From: CATQHD01 sp965202675
GTDB taxonomy: Bacteria > Actinomycetota > Acidimicrobiia > Spongiisociales > Spongiisociaceae
DNA length: 64,000 nt
NCBI GenBank assembly: GCA_965202675.1
Contig: OZ241842.1
Span: 2,046,001-2,110,000 of the forward strand
Direction: 5' to 3'
The notes below the pieces were generated by a model. The model was not told where the DNA came from, searched no databases, and saw only the letters and a list, made by a program, of their open reading frames with translations. Each line of letters starts with the position of its first letter. The stretch's first letter is position 1. Positions 15,859 through 24,042 of the stretch are shown one piece after another. Position numbers and translations under genes: made by a program.

Positions 15859-16830
15859 TCATTCGGCGGGAGCGTCCAGCTGTCCTTCCCAGTGGTAGCC
15901 CCAGCAGATTATGCGGCCTTCGCCGTTGATTGCGCAGGTGTGGAAGTAGCCGGCTGACAGGGCGGTGTATCGGTCTGCCGGGGCGTCGGCCTGCCCGGCT
16001 TGGTTTGCCCCCCAGCAGGCGGCGGCGCCATCGGGGCGGAGAGCGCAGGTGTGGGCGCCGCCCGCCGATACGGCGGCGAAAGGTTCCTCCGGGGCGTCGG
16101 CCTGGCCGTCCTCGTTCTTGCCCCAGCAGGTTATGCGGCCTTCGCCGTTGATTGCGCAGGTGTGGAAGTAGCCGGCTGACAGGGCGGTGTATCGGCCTGC
16201 CGGGGCGTCGGCCTGCCCGTGTTGGTTGCTTCCCCAGCAGGCAATGCTTCCGTCCGGACGCAGGGCGCAGCTGTGTCGGCCTCCGGCGGCCAGGGCGGCG
16301 AAGCTTCCCGCCGGCGGCGCCGTCTGGCCGTAGAGGTTGCTTCCCCAGCAGGCGGCCGCCCCGCTGCCGTCCAGAGCGCAGGTGTGGCCGTCGCCCGCCG
16401 ATACCGCCCGGTAGGAACCCTCGGGAGGCTCCGACTGTTCGTCCCAGTTGCTTCCCCAGCAGGCGATTGATCCGTCGGTGCGTATTCCGCAGCTGTGCAG
16501 CGTCCCGGCGGCCGCTTCGGTGAAGGTTCCGGCGGGCGGGTCCGACTGGCCGAGGCTGTTGTTCCCCCAGCAGGCAGCCCCGCGGCCGGTCCGCAGGACG
16601 CAGGAATGCAGCCCGCCGGAGGTCAGGGAGCCGAACCCGGCGAACCCGTCCGGCTCGCCGGACGGCGCCGGGTCCGAGGCGGTTTGCGCGGGGGCCGAAG
16701 CAGGGGCGGGGTCCGGGCCGACGCCGTTTCCGCAGGCCGCCGCCGACAGGGCCAGGGCCGCGGCCACCAGCGCCGCCGCCGTCCGTCCGGCCGGCGTTGC
16801 CGGCGGGAGCGGGGCCGATAAATCAGACAA
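15859..16830 (-). CDS. RCC1-repeat (alpha-tubulin-suppressor-like) lipoprotein
   Basis: This 323-aa predicted lipoprotein has a hydrophobic signal (residues 15-32) ending in the lipobox LSAAAC and a Pro/Ala linker. It then has at least seven repeats of about 37 residues with the pattern 'G..HTCAL..DG...CWG.N..GQ', as in bacterial RCC1/BNR beta-propellers. Each repeat has two cysteines that could pair outside the cell. Two neighbouring repeats are almost identical at DNA level (15911 onward and 16133 onward), showing recent duplication. The TTG start at 16830 overlaps the alr stop by 8 bases and lacks a strong ribosome site, so the start is uncertain. A surface binding role is inferred. Confidence 0.8.
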   Translation of the reverse strand: MSDLSAPLPPATPAGRTAAALVAAALALSAAACGNGVGPDPAPASAPAQTASDPAPSGEPDGFAGFGSLTSGGLHSCVLRTGRGAACWGNNSLGQSDPPAGTFTEAAAGTLHSCGIRTDGSIACWGSNWDEQSEPPEGSYRAVSAGDGHTCALDGSGAAACWGSNLYGQTAPPAGSFAALAAGGRHSCALRPDGSIACWGSNQHGQADAPAGRYTALSAGYFHTCAINGEGRITCWGKNEDGQADAPEEPFAAVSAGGAHTCALRPDGAAACWGANQAGQADAPADRYTALSAGYFHTCAINGEGRIICWGYHWEGQLDAPAE

Positions 16831-18070
16831 ACGGGAAGGGAGGCGTCCGCAGGGCGTCCATATCCCTTTTCGAGAACCAGGGAGTCAGGGCGGCGTACCA
16901 CTTCGGCGAGCCTCCCTTATAGCGCCGCTCCACCCGGTTGTTGATGGCGCAGAAAACCTCGTAGGGGATGGTGTCCGCCCATTCGGCCAGGTCGGAGGCG
17001 GTTATCTCGGCCTTCCCCTGCGATCCGATCAGCACCACTTCATCGCCGTTGTAGGCCTCGCCGTCCGGTCCGATGTCCACCATCATCTGGTCCATGCAGA
17101 TCCGCCCTACGACCGGCCGTCGGCGCCCCCCGACGAGGACTTCGCCCCGGTCGGACAGGGACCGGAAGTAACCGTGCCCGTAGCCGACCGGGACGGTGAT
17201 CAACCGGGTGTCCCGGTCGGGCGCCCAGGCGCCGCCGTAGCTGACCGGGCTGCCCGCCGGCTGGACCTTGAAATACACCACCCGGGTCTTCCAGGTCAAG
17301 GCCGGGGACACATCAACGGTGCGGGGAACCTGGTCCGGAGCGGCCGGGTACAAACCGTAGAGCAGGATGCCGGGCCGGACCATATCCAGATAGGAATCCG
17401 GATGCTGGAGGATGGCGCCGGAGTTGGCGATGTGGAGCATGGGGGTGGGAATGCCCCGCTCGGCGTAGAAGGAAACAGCCTCGCGGAACCTTTCCAGCTG
17501 GCGGCGGGTCGGCTCCGGATCGGCGCTGTCGGCGGAGGCGAAGTGGCTGTAGACCGCTTCCACCTCCACGTGACGGGCCGCATGGGCCGCCTCGAACATG
17601 GCGGGGGCGGTGTCGGGGCGCATTCCGATCCGCCCCAGGCCGGTGTCGATCTTGAGGTGGACCCGGGCGGTCTTCCCGAGACAGGCGGCGGCGCGGTCGA
17701 TGTTCCGCAGCTTGTCGACCGAGGAGGCGGTGATGGTCAGGTCGTAGACTATGAAATAGGGTATCTGGTCCACGTCGATCCCGCCCATGACCAGGATGGG
17801 GCAGCGCACCCCGGCCTCCCGGATCAGCGCCCCTTCCTCCACGAACGCCACCGCCAACCCGGCCGGTTCCAGGGTTTCCAGATGCCGGGCCACCGGAACC
17901 AGGCCGTGTCCATAGGCGTTGGCCTTGAGCACCGGAAGCATCCGGGCGCCCCCGACAGCCTGCTCTACGGCCCGATAGTTGGCGGTGATCCGGTCCAGGT
18001 CGATCTCGGCGATGGTCAGAGGGGGGAAGCGGGGGTCTGCAGGAAGGACCAAGGCGGGTTTTGCCTTCAT
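16823..18070 (-). CDS. alr: Alanine racemase
   Basis: This 415-aa PLP enzyme interconverts L- and D-alanine for peptidoglycan. The PLP lysine lies in 'MLPVLKANAYGHG' (about residues 44-56). The N-terminal TIM barrel includes 'HLKIDTGLGRIGM' and 'VYSHFASAD'. The C-terminal beta domain holds the second catalytic residue, Tyr in 'PVSYGGAW', and 'GRICMDQMMVDIG'. Length is slightly above the usual 370-390 because of an N-terminal extension and a basic, aromatic C-terminal tail (KWYAALTPWFSKRD). It starts with ATG at 18070 and is followed by the overlapping RCC1 lipoprotein gene. Confidence 0.96.
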   Translation of the reverse strand: MKAKPALVLPADPRFPPLTIAEIDLDRITANYRAVEQAVGGARMLPVLKANAYGHGLVPVARHLETLEPAGLAVAFVEEGALIREAGVRCPILVMGGIDVDQIPYFIVYDLTITASSVDKLRNIDRAAACLGKTARVHLKIDTGLGRIGMRPDTAPAMFEAAHAARHVEVEAVYSHFASADSADPEPTRRQLERFREAVSFYAERGIPTPMLHIANSGAILQHPDSYLDMVRPGILLYGLYPAAPDQVPRTVDVSPALTWKTRVVYFKVQPAGSPVSYGGAWAPDRDTRLITVPVGYGHGYFRSLSDRGEVLVGGRRRPVVGRICMDQMMVDIGPDGEAYNGDEVVLIGSQGKAEITASDLAEWADTIPYEVFCAINNRVERRYKGGSPKWYAALTPWFSKRDMDALRTPPFPFV

Positions 18071-18118
18071 AGTGTGAGGGTAGCGTTAGCTGGGCAGCCA
18101 GACGGGAAACCGCCGGGA

Positions 18119-19246
18119 ATGGAACAAAACGCGCCGCCCCGCTTCTTCGACAGCCGGGCCGCCTATACGATGTTCGTTACCACCACCACCGAGAAGTCGG
18201 AGGTGGCGGCCCGCATCGCCCGGGAGGCCCCGAAGGTGACGCCCGGGCCGGACGCCCTGCGCCTCTTCGACGCCGGGATGGGCGACGCCACCGTGCTCGT
18301 GGAGGCGATGCGCAGGTTCCATGAGGTGTACACCCACGTCCCCTGGCTGGTGGTGGGCAAGGAGATCAGCATGGAAGACGTGCGGCAGGCGCTCGACAAG
18401 CTGCCCGACCGCTTCTACGAACACCCCGAGATGGTCTTCGTGGTTACCAACATGACCTACAAGGAAGTGTCCTCCGGCCTCCGGCCGCGATCCGGGAAAC
18501 AGGCGGTGTCTTGGCGCCGGACGGCTCTAGAGGGGTCCACCACCTTCGAGTTCACCCGCCAGATAAGGGGCATCAGGGACCAGGTGGCCGAGGACTGGCG
18601 GGTGATTACCAGCCCCAAGACCGGGAATCCCGTCTACGTCCGCCCGGCCGTCCATGTCATCTACCGCCAGGACCGGGAGTTCATACTGCGCCGCCTCCTG
18701 CCCGAGGAGGACACCTATCGGGGTTCGTACGATCTGATCATCGCCTCCCAGCCCTACCGGGCGCGCACCACCGCCGAGCACAAGGTCAGGACGGTGATCG
18801 GGCCCCTGGCCAGGATGCTGGCGCCGGGGGGGCGCCTGCTGGGGATCCACGCCTACGGCCATGATCCGGGCATCGAGATCATCCGCAACCTGTGGCCCGG
18901 CGAGAACCCCTTCTGGACCGACCGCCGCGCCCTGCTGTCCGAGGCCGCCCGCCGGCTGTCGGCGCCGGAGGACCGGGATCTGACAATGGTGGATTCGACC
19001 GACGAGGAGTCGCTGTTCCGCTACGAGATGCAGGTCATGCCGGTGGACGTCCAGGAACACATCGGCACCTCCTCCATCCTGGCGGCTTGGAACGCGGCGG
19101 CCTACGTAGCGCAGATAGACGAGCAGCGGATGGCCGAGGCGGTGGCGTCCGGCGCCTATCTGGAGGCCGCCCGGTCGGTGATCGAACGCTGCGGCAGGGT
19201 GTGGTTCCAGGACGAGAGCTACGTCATCTTCCGGAAACCCCGGTAA
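18119..19246 (+). CDS. Uncharacterised protein, SAM-methyltransferase-like fold suspected
   Basis: This 375-aa protein has no confident family name. 'LRLFDAGMGDATVLVEAMRRF' (about residues 47-67) looks like a methyltransferase motif I. 'YDLIIASQPY' resembles the motif IV catalytic loop, followed by 'LARMLAPGGRLLGIHAYGHD', a typical post-IV strand. The C-terminal part ends in 'VWFQDESYVIFRKP', again methyltransferase-like. The middle contains a long non-canonical insertion of about 120 residues. The ATG is preceded by a GCCGGGA sequence. The next gene starts 4 bases after its stop. Substrate unknown. Confidence 0.6.
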   Translation: MEQNAPPRFFDSRAAYTMFVTTTTEKSEVAARIAREAPKVTPGPDALRLFDAGMGDATVLVEAMRRFHEVYTHVPWLVVGKEISMEDVRQALDKLPDRFYEHPEMVFVVTNMTYKEVSSGLRPRSGKQAVSWRRTALEGSTTFEFTRQIRGIRDQVAEDWRVITSPKTGNPVYVRPAVHVIYRQDREFILRRLLPEEDTYRGSYDLIIASQPYRARTTAEHKVRTVIGPLARMLAPGGRLLGIHAYGHDPGIEIIRNLWPGENPFWTDRRALLSEAARRLSAPEDRDLTMVDSTDEESLFRYEMQVMPVDVQEHIGTSSILAAWNAAAYVAQIDEQRMAEAVASGAYLEAARSVIERCGRVWFQDESYVIFRKPR

Positions 19247-19250
19247 TCCC

Positions 19251-20156
19251 ATGGACATGGCCGCCGCGGACGTGAACGACACCATCACCGCCGTCCAAGG
19301 GGTGGAGGTCGGGCACTGGACCTCCGATGAGCACGGTACGGGGGTAACCGTGCTGGTGTTCCCCGAACCCAACACCGCGGCGGTGGAGGTGCGGGGGGCG
19401 GCGCCCGGAAGCCGGGAGACCGCCCTGCTGGGACCGGAGATGCGGGTCGAACAAATACAGGCCCTGGTCCTGGCGGGCGGGTCGGCCTTCGGGCTGGCCG
19501 CCGCCGACGGGGTGGCCGGTGAGCTGGCGGCGGAAGGGCGGGGGCATCCCACCCGGGGAGGTCCGGTTCCCATCGTCCCGGCCGCGGTCATATACGACCT
19601 GGACCGCCCGTCGGGGTTCCGCCCCGGAGCCGGGGAAGGGGCCGAGGCCTACCGGCGGCGCTCGGCGGCCCCGGCGCCGACGGGGCGGGTGGGGGCGGGG
19701 AGGGGGGCGACCACCTCCCAGTGGCGGGGGCGGCGGGCGGTGCAGCCCTCCGGGGTGGGATCGGCGGCGGTGGAAGCGGCGGGGGTGCGGGTGGGTGCGC
19801 TGGCGGTTGTCAACCCGGTGGGCGACGTGTTCACCCTCGAGGGGGCGCCCCTCACCGGGGGGAATCCCCTTCCCGGCCCGCCCGCCCCGGGCGTTATCGC
19901 CCGCGCCAATACCACCCTGGTGGCGGTGGCCGTCGAGGCGCGCCTCGGGCGGGTCGATCTGCTGAGGCTGTGTTACCGGGCGCAGGACGCGGCGGCGGTA
20001 TGTGTACGCCCCGCCCATACCCGATATGATGGCGATGCGGCGTTCGCGGTGGCGTGCGGGTCGGCCGAGGGCGACCCCGATGCGCTGGGGGAGGCCGCAT
20101 TCGAGGCAACCGGACGGGCGATCGAGGCGGCGGTGCGGGCTTCGCAGCCCGGATGA
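19251..20156 (+). CDS. P1/S58-family peptidase (DmpA/NylC-like)
   Basis: This 301-aa protein matches the S58 N-terminal-nucleophile hydrolases, which self-cleave to expose a catalytic Thr/Ser. Family blocks are 'GVEVGHWTS' at the start, 'ALVLAGGSAFGLAAADGVA' (about residues 64-82), 'GALAVVNPVGDVF' and 'NTTLVAVAVEARL', where the T-T pair is the likely cleavage and nucleophile position, then 'RPAHTRYDGDAAFAVA'. Relatives are aminopeptidases or amide hydrolases; the substrate is unknown. It begins 4 bases after the upstream gene, and a second ATG at 19257 is a possible start. A 30-residue Arg/Gly-rich region in the middle is unusual. Confidence 0.8.
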   Translation: MDMAAADVNDTITAVQGVEVGHWTSDEHGTGVTVLVFPEPNTAAVEVRGAAPGSRETALLGPEMRVEQIQALVLAGGSAFGLAAADGVAGELAAEGRGHPTRGGPVPIVPAAVIYDLDRPSGFRPGAGEGAEAYRRRSAAPAPTGRVGAGRGATTSQWRGRRAVQPSGVGSAAVEAAGVRVGALAVVNPVGDVFTLEGAPLTGGNPLPGPPAPGVIARANTTLVAVAVEARLGRVDLLRLCYRAQDAAAVCVRPAHTRYDGDAAFAVACGSAEGDPDALGEAAFEATGRAIEAAVRASQPG

Positions 20157-20178
20157 GAGGGCAGAACGGGGAGCTGAT

Positions 20179-20838
20179 ATGACCATGGTCGAGGCGGAGG
20201 CGCGGCTGGCCGAGCTGGCCGCCCAGGCCGCTGTATGCACCGCCTGCCGCCTGAGCGAGGGGCGCACCCATGCGGTGTTCGCCGACGGATCCGCCGGCGC
20301 CGACATCATGTTCATCGGCGAGGGTCCGGGTTATCACGAAGACCGCCAAGGGGTGCCCTTCGTGGGCAAGGCGGGCATGCTGCTGGACCGGCTCCTGGGC
20401 GGGGCGGGCCTCGACCGCCGGGATGTCTACATCGCCAACGTGGTCAAGTGCCGGCCCCCCAACAACCGCGATCCCCGCCCCGACGAGATAGAGGCCTGCA
20501 AGCACTTCCTGGTTGAACAGATACGGCTGGTGGATCCGGTCGTGGTGATGACCCTGGGCAACTTCTCGACCAAGCTGCTGCTGAAGACCTCCTCGGGCAT
20601 CACGAGGATGCGGGGCAAGGTTTTTCCCTGGTGGGGCCGGGTGGTGATTCCCACCTTCCATCCGGCGGCGGCGCTGCGGAGCGGTCCGGGCATGGTGGAG
20701 ACCGTGCAGGGCGACCTGGAGCTGGCGGTTCGCACGGTGCAGGAACGGAAGGCCGGCCTCGAATCCGGCGGGGGCGGGCCGGGAGAGGGCGCCGGGCCGG
20801 AAATCGACCATCACGAGCAACTCGGACTGTTCGGATGA
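20179..20838 (+). CDS. Uracil-DNA glycosylase, family 4 ([4Fe-4S])
   Basis: This 219-aa enzyme removes uracil from DNA. The N-terminal cysteines in 'AVCTACRLSEGR' and later ones in 'NVVKCRPPNNRDP' and 'IEACKHFL' are the four cluster ligands of family 4. The active-site motif is 'IMFIGEGPGYHED' and the second motif is 'IPTFHPAAALR'. The last 35 residues are Gly-rich and end in QLGLFG, as in many actinobacterial members. A GGGGAG ribosome site precedes the ATG. The stop overlaps tsaE (ATGA), placing a repair enzyme at the head of the tRNA t6A-modification operon. Confidence 0.93.
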   Translation: MTMVEAEARLAELAAQAAVCTACRLSEGRTHAVFADGSAGADIMFIGEGPGYHEDRQGVPFVGKAGMLLDRLLGGAGLDRRDVYIANVVKCRPPNNRDPRPDEIEACKHFLVEQIRLVDPVVVMTLGNFSTKLLLKTSSGITRMRGKVFPWWGRVVIPTFHPAAALRSGPGMVETVQGDLELAVRTVQERKAGLESGGGGPGEGAGPEIDHHEQLGLFG

Positions 20839-21317
20839 TCGTCGTGGAAGCGGCCTCGGCCGCCGCTACCCGCCGGCTGGGCCGGACCCTGGCGTCATTG
20901 GCGCATCGGGGCGACATCATCCTGTTGTGCGGACCCCTCGGCGCCGGCAAGACGGTTATGGCGGCCGGCATCGCCGAGGGGCTGGGGATCGCCGAGGAGG
21001 CGGCCTCTCCGAGCTTCATCCTGGTGCGCACCTACCGGGGCGGTTACATGCCGCTGGTGCACGCCGACGTCTACCGGATCGGATCGTCGGGGGAGTTCGA
21101 GGACCTGGAGCTGGTCGAGTCGGCCCGGGACGGACTGCTGATGATCGAATGGGGGGATGCGGTGGCCGGCTGGCTGCCCGACACCTATCTGACGGTGGTG
21201 CTGGAGGGGGCGGGCGACGAGGTGCGCACCGTCCGGTTCGAGGGGAGGGGCCCGTGGCTGGACCGGCCGCTGGACAACCTGGCGGCGGGCGCGCCGCAAG
21301 GGCGGGCAAAGTGTTGA
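20835..21317 (+). CDS. tsaE: tRNA t6A biosynthesis ATPase TsaE
   Basis: This 160-aa P-loop ATPase supports the TsaB-TsaD complex that makes threonylcarbamoyladenosine at tRNA position 37. Walker A is 'CGPLGAGKTVMAAGIAEGLG' (about residues 32-51), followed by the family signature 'SPSFILVRTY' and 'HADVYRIG', and near residue 108 'MIEWGD'. Length matches the family. The ATG overlaps the UDG stop and its own stop overlaps tsaB by 7 bases, so translation is coupled. Confidence 0.95.
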   Translation: MIVVEAASAAATRRLGRTLASLAHRGDIILLCGPLGAGKTVMAAGIAEGLGIAEEAASPSFILVRTYRGGYMPLVHADVYRIGSSGEFEDLELVESARDGLLMIEWGDAVAGWLPDTYLTVVLEGAGDEVRTVRFEGRGPWLDRPLDNLAAGAPQGRAKC

Positions 21318-22015
21318 TCCTCGGCATCGAGACCGCCTCCGGCGCGTCGTCGGTGGCCCTGGTGGAGGATCGGGAGGAGGCGGCTTCGGTGAGCCGGGCC
21401 GGGCGGACGGGGCATGCTTCCTTCCTGGTCCCGGCCATCGATTTCTGCTTCGAGCAGGCCGGGCGGCGGCCCCATCAGCTCGACCTGGTGGCGGTGGACA
21501 CCGGTCCGGGCCTGTTCACGGGCATCCGGGTGGGTCTGGCCACCGCCCAGGGCCTGGCCGCCATGCTGGGGGTTCCCATCATGGGGGCTTCCTCGCTCGA
21601 TGCGTTGGCCCTGCAGGCCGCCACCGGGCGCCGCCGTATCTGGCCGGTCGTCGACGTGCGCCGGGGGGAGGTGGCGGTCGCCGGCTACCGGCCGGTGCCG
21701 GGGGGAGTGGTGATGGATTCCCCGCCCGAGCTGGTCCGCTACGAACACTTCCGGGGAATCCTGGCGTCCGACCCCAACGACGCCCTGGTGGTGGGGGACT
21801 GGGGGGCGCTGCCGCCCTCGGTGCTGCGGGGGCTGCGCCGGGTCAAGACCGGGCGGCCCCGCCATCCGTCGGCCGCCGCCCTGGCCGAGCTGGTGTCGTC
21901 GCGGGCGGAGCGGGGCGAGTACGGCCCGCCCGAGGAAGTGCGGCCCATGTACATGCGGGAGCCGGGCGTCACGCTGGGGTCGGTGCATCGCCGGGAGGGC
22001 GGCCTGTGGGCGTAG
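21311..22015 (+). CDS. tsaB: tRNA t6A biosynthesis protein TsaB
   Basis: This 234-aa ASKHA-fold pseudo-enzyme is the partner that holds TsaD and TsaE together. Signatures are 'ILGIETASGASSVALVE' at the N-terminus and 'LDLVAVDTGPGLFTGIRVGL' near residues 57-76, then 'GASSLDALA' and 'PVVDVRRGEVAVAGY'. It starts with GTG at 21311 inside the end of tsaE and overlaps rimI at its own end by 10 bases. Confidence 0.94.
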   Translation: MLILGIETASGASSVALVEDREEAASVSRAGRTGHASFLVPAIDFCFEQAGRRPHQLDLVAVDTGPGLFTGIRVGLATAQGLAAMLGVPIMGASSLDALALQAATGRRRIWPVVDVRRGEVAVAGYRPVPGGVVMDSPPELVRYEHFRGILASDPNDALVVGDWGALPPSVLRGLRRVKTGRPRHPSAAALAELVSSRAERGEYGPPEEVRPMYMREPGVTLGSVHRREGGLWA

Positions 22016-22506
22016 GCGGAGGGATCCTTATCCGGGAGATGCGGTCCGGCGACCTCGACGAGGTGTTGGAGCTGGAACGGGCCGTCTTCAGGACGCCATG
22101 GTCGCGGAAGGTTTTTCTGGACGAGCTGGAAGCCGAGGGCCGTTCCTATCTGGTGGCGGACCACGCCGGACGGGTGGTCGGCTACGGAGGGCTGATGGTG
22201 GTCGGCCCGGACGCCCACGTCAACACCCTGGCGGCTAGGCGCCCGGCCCCGGCGCCGGCGGTGGGCACCCGCCTCATGCTGGAGCTGGTGGCCCGCGGCC
22301 TGGCGGGGGGCGCCTCCCACCTGACCCTGGAGGTGCGGGCTTCCAACCGCCGGGCGCAGGAGTTCTACCGCAAGTTCGGGATGGGGCCGGTCGGCATCCG
22401 CAAGCACTACTACCAGGACGACGACGCCCTGATCATGTGGGCGCACGACATCGACGGCGCCGACTACCGCGCCCGGCTGGACCGCATCGAGGAGGCCCTG
22501 CCGTGA
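22006..22506 (+). CDS. rimI: GNAT N-acetyltransferase, RimI-like
   Basis: This 166-aa GNAT-fold protein sits in the classical tsaB-rimI-tsaD order and probably acetylates ribosomal or other N-termini. 'VLELERAVFRTPWSRKVFLDEL' is the expected N-terminal region; 'LTLEVRASNRRAQEFYRKFGM' is the conserved C-terminal half. The acetyl-CoA loop is odd: where relatives read 'hP..RG.GIG' it reads 'RRPAPAPAVGTRLM', so the usual R/Q-x-x-G-x-G/A pattern is incomplete. Activity could be reduced, or the loop may be a lineage variant. It begins with GTG and ends overlapping tsaD (GTGA). Confidence 0.88.
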   Translation: MGVGGGILIREMRSGDLDEVLELERAVFRTPWSRKVFLDELEAEGRSYLVADHAGRVVGYGGLMVVGPDAHVNTLAARRPAPAPAVGTRLMLELVARGLAGGASHLTLEVRASNRRAQEFYRKFGMGPVGIRKHYYQDDDALIMWAHDIDGADYRARLDRIEEALP

Positions 22507-23507
22507 GCGGACCTACGATGCTGGCCTTCGAGACCTCCTGCGACGAGACGGCGGTGGCGGTGGTGGAGGGCCGCAGGGTGCTCTCCAATGTCCTGTCGTC
22601 GCAGGTCGAGGCCCACGCCCGCTTCGGGGGGGTGGTTCCCGAGGTGGCGGCCCGCGCCCACGTCGAGGCCATCCGTTCCCTCACCCACCGGGCCCTGGGG
22701 GAGGCGGGCGTCCACCCCGACGACCTCGACGGGATCGCCGCCACCCGGGGGCCGGGCCTGGCGGGGTCGCTGCTGGTGGGGTTTTCCTTCGCCAAGGCCA
22801 TGGCCTGGAGCAAGGGGATCCCGTTCATAGGGGTGGACCATATGGAGGGCCATCTGTTCGCGCCCCGCCTGGAGTTCGAGGACTTCCGGCCGCCGGCGGT
22901 GGTGTTGCTGGCCTCGGGCGGCCACAGCCAGGTGGTGCTGGTGCGGGGCTGGGGCGACTACCGGGTGCTGGGCGAGACCATCGACGATGCGGCCGGAGAA
23001 GCCTTCGACAAGCTGGCCAGGTTCATGGGGCTGGGCTTCCCGGGCGGCCCGGCTATCGACGCCCTGTCGGAGGGGGGAGACCCGGAGGCGATGCGGTTTC
23101 CCCGGGCCCTGGCCGACCGCCGTTACGACTTCTCCTTCTCCGGCCTCAAGACCTCGGTGGTGACCCGGCTCCGGAAGGCCGAGGAGGCGGGCGCCCTGCC
23201 CTCCCGGGAAGACGCCGCCGCTTCCATCCAGGAAGCCATCGTGGATGTGCTGGTGCAGAAGACGATGAACGCGGTGGAAGACCACGGGGTGGAGATAGTG
23301 GGGGGAGGCGGGGGCGTCCTGGCCAACCGGCGGCTGCGGGTGCGCCTCGGCGAGGAGGCCGACCGGCGGGGCGTCGGGCTGTTCCTGCCGGCGCCGTTGA
23401 TGTGCACCGACAACGGGGCTATGATCGGAGCAGTCGGTGCCCACCGCTTGGAGCAGGGCGAGACCACCGGCTGGGCGTCCGAGGTCGACGTTTCCATGAA
23501 GCTCTGA
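22503..23507 (+). CDS. tsaD: tRNA threonylcarbamoyltransferase TsaD
   Basis: This 334-aa metal-dependent ASKHA enzyme transfers the threonylcarbamoyl group to A37 of ANN-decoding tRNAs. It opens with 'LAFETSCDETAVAVV'. The two metal-binding histidines lie in 'VDHMEGHLFAP' (about residues 109-119), then 'LASGGHSQVVLV', 'GEAFDKLARFMGLGFPGGP' and 'CTDNGAMIGAVG'. The GTG start overlaps the rimI stop. It is the last gene of the operon; the groESL promoter follows. Confidence 0.96.
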   Translation: MSGPTMLAFETSCDETAVAVVEGRRVLSNVLSSQVEAHARFGGVVPEVAARAHVEAIRSLTHRALGEAGVHPDDLDGIAATRGPGLAGSLLVGFSFAKAMAWSKGIPFIGVDHMEGHLFAPRLEFEDFRPPAVVLLASGGHSQVVLVRGWGDYRVLGETIDDAAGEAFDKLARFMGLGFPGGPAIDALSEGGDPEAMRFPRALADRRYDFSFSGLKTSVVTRLRKAEEAGALPSREDAAASIQEAIVDVLVQKTMNAVEDHGVEIVGGGGGVLANRRLRVRLGEEADRRGVGLFLPAPLMCTDNGAMIGAVGAHRLEQGETTGWASEVDVSMKL

Positions 23508-23576
23508 TCCGAGATCTCTCCGGGGCGGTTCTCCCGCGTTCGGGGCCGGCTCCAAAACCCCTCCGGACCAGGCGAT

Positions 23577-23606
23577 TTGGCAGTCGTCTTCGGCATCTGC
23601 TAATTT
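23577..23606 (+). promoter_or_regulatory. groESL promoter (housekeeping sigma type)
   Basis: A -35 box TTGGCA (23577-23582) and a -10 box TAATTT (23601-23606) are separated by 18 bases. The start point would fall a few bases later, inside the CIRCE palindrome, about 100 bases before groES. Confidence 0.65.
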
Positions 23607-23631
23607 GGCGCTCGTAAGGCCTGAGTGCCAA
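23605..23631. promoter_or_regulatory. CIRCE operator for HrcA
   Basis: The inverted repeat is TTGGCGCTC (23605-23613), nine spacer bases, then GAGTGCCAA (23623-23631), a perfect 9+9 match in the CIRCE layout (consensus TTAGCACTC-N9-GAGTGCTAA) with G/C-shifted arms. It overlaps the expected transcription start of groESL, so HrcA should repress the operon and release it on heat stress. hrcA is not in the window. Confidence 0.93.
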
Positions 23632-23713
23632 CCCCATACCCGGCGGCGGGGCCGCGCCCCGTCGGCGGCGGGCGCGCTCAGGCAGGAACGGATACCCCCA
23701 AGGAGGACATGGG

Positions 23714-24004
23714 ATGAATCTGAGGCCGCTCGGTGGCCGTGTGATCGTCAGGCCCAACGAGGACGACGAACAGCGCACGGCGTCGGGGCTCGTGATCCCC
23801 GACACAGCCAAGGAGAAGCCGCAGACCGGCGAGATCCTGGCTGTAGGACCCGGTGATCTGGACGACGACGGGGATCGCATCCCCCTCGATGTGGAGATAG
23901 GCGACACGGTCGTCTACTCCAAGTACGCAGGCACCGAACTGAAGTATGAAGGCGAGGATTACCTGATCCTCGCATCCCGCGACCTGCTGGCGATAGTCGG
24001 CTGA
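23714..24004 (+). CDS. groES: Co-chaperonin GroES
   Basis: This 96-aa lid of the chaperonin has the family start 'NLRPLGGRVIVRP', the mobile loop region 'EQRTASGLVIPDTAKEKPQ' (residues 19-37) that contacts GroEL, and 'GDTVVYSKYAGTELKYEGE' near the C-terminus. A near-perfect AAGGAGG ribosome site precedes the ATG. It is followed 38 bases later by groEL and lies downstream of the CIRCE site. Confidence 0.98.
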   Translation: MNLRPLGGRVIVRPNEDDEQRTASGLVIPDTAKEKPQTGEILAVGPGDLDDDGDRIPLDVEIGDTVVYSKYAGTELKYEGEDYLILASRDLLAIVG

Positions 24005-24042
24005 CGCTGCGGTAGACAGGCTTCAAGGAAGGAAAAACACAA

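Noticed and set aside
16448..18118. Open frame running through the RCC1 and alr region on the plus strand
   Set aside because: Only its last 375 codons, from ATG 18119, look like protein; the rest is antisense to alr and the RCC1 lipoprotein gene.
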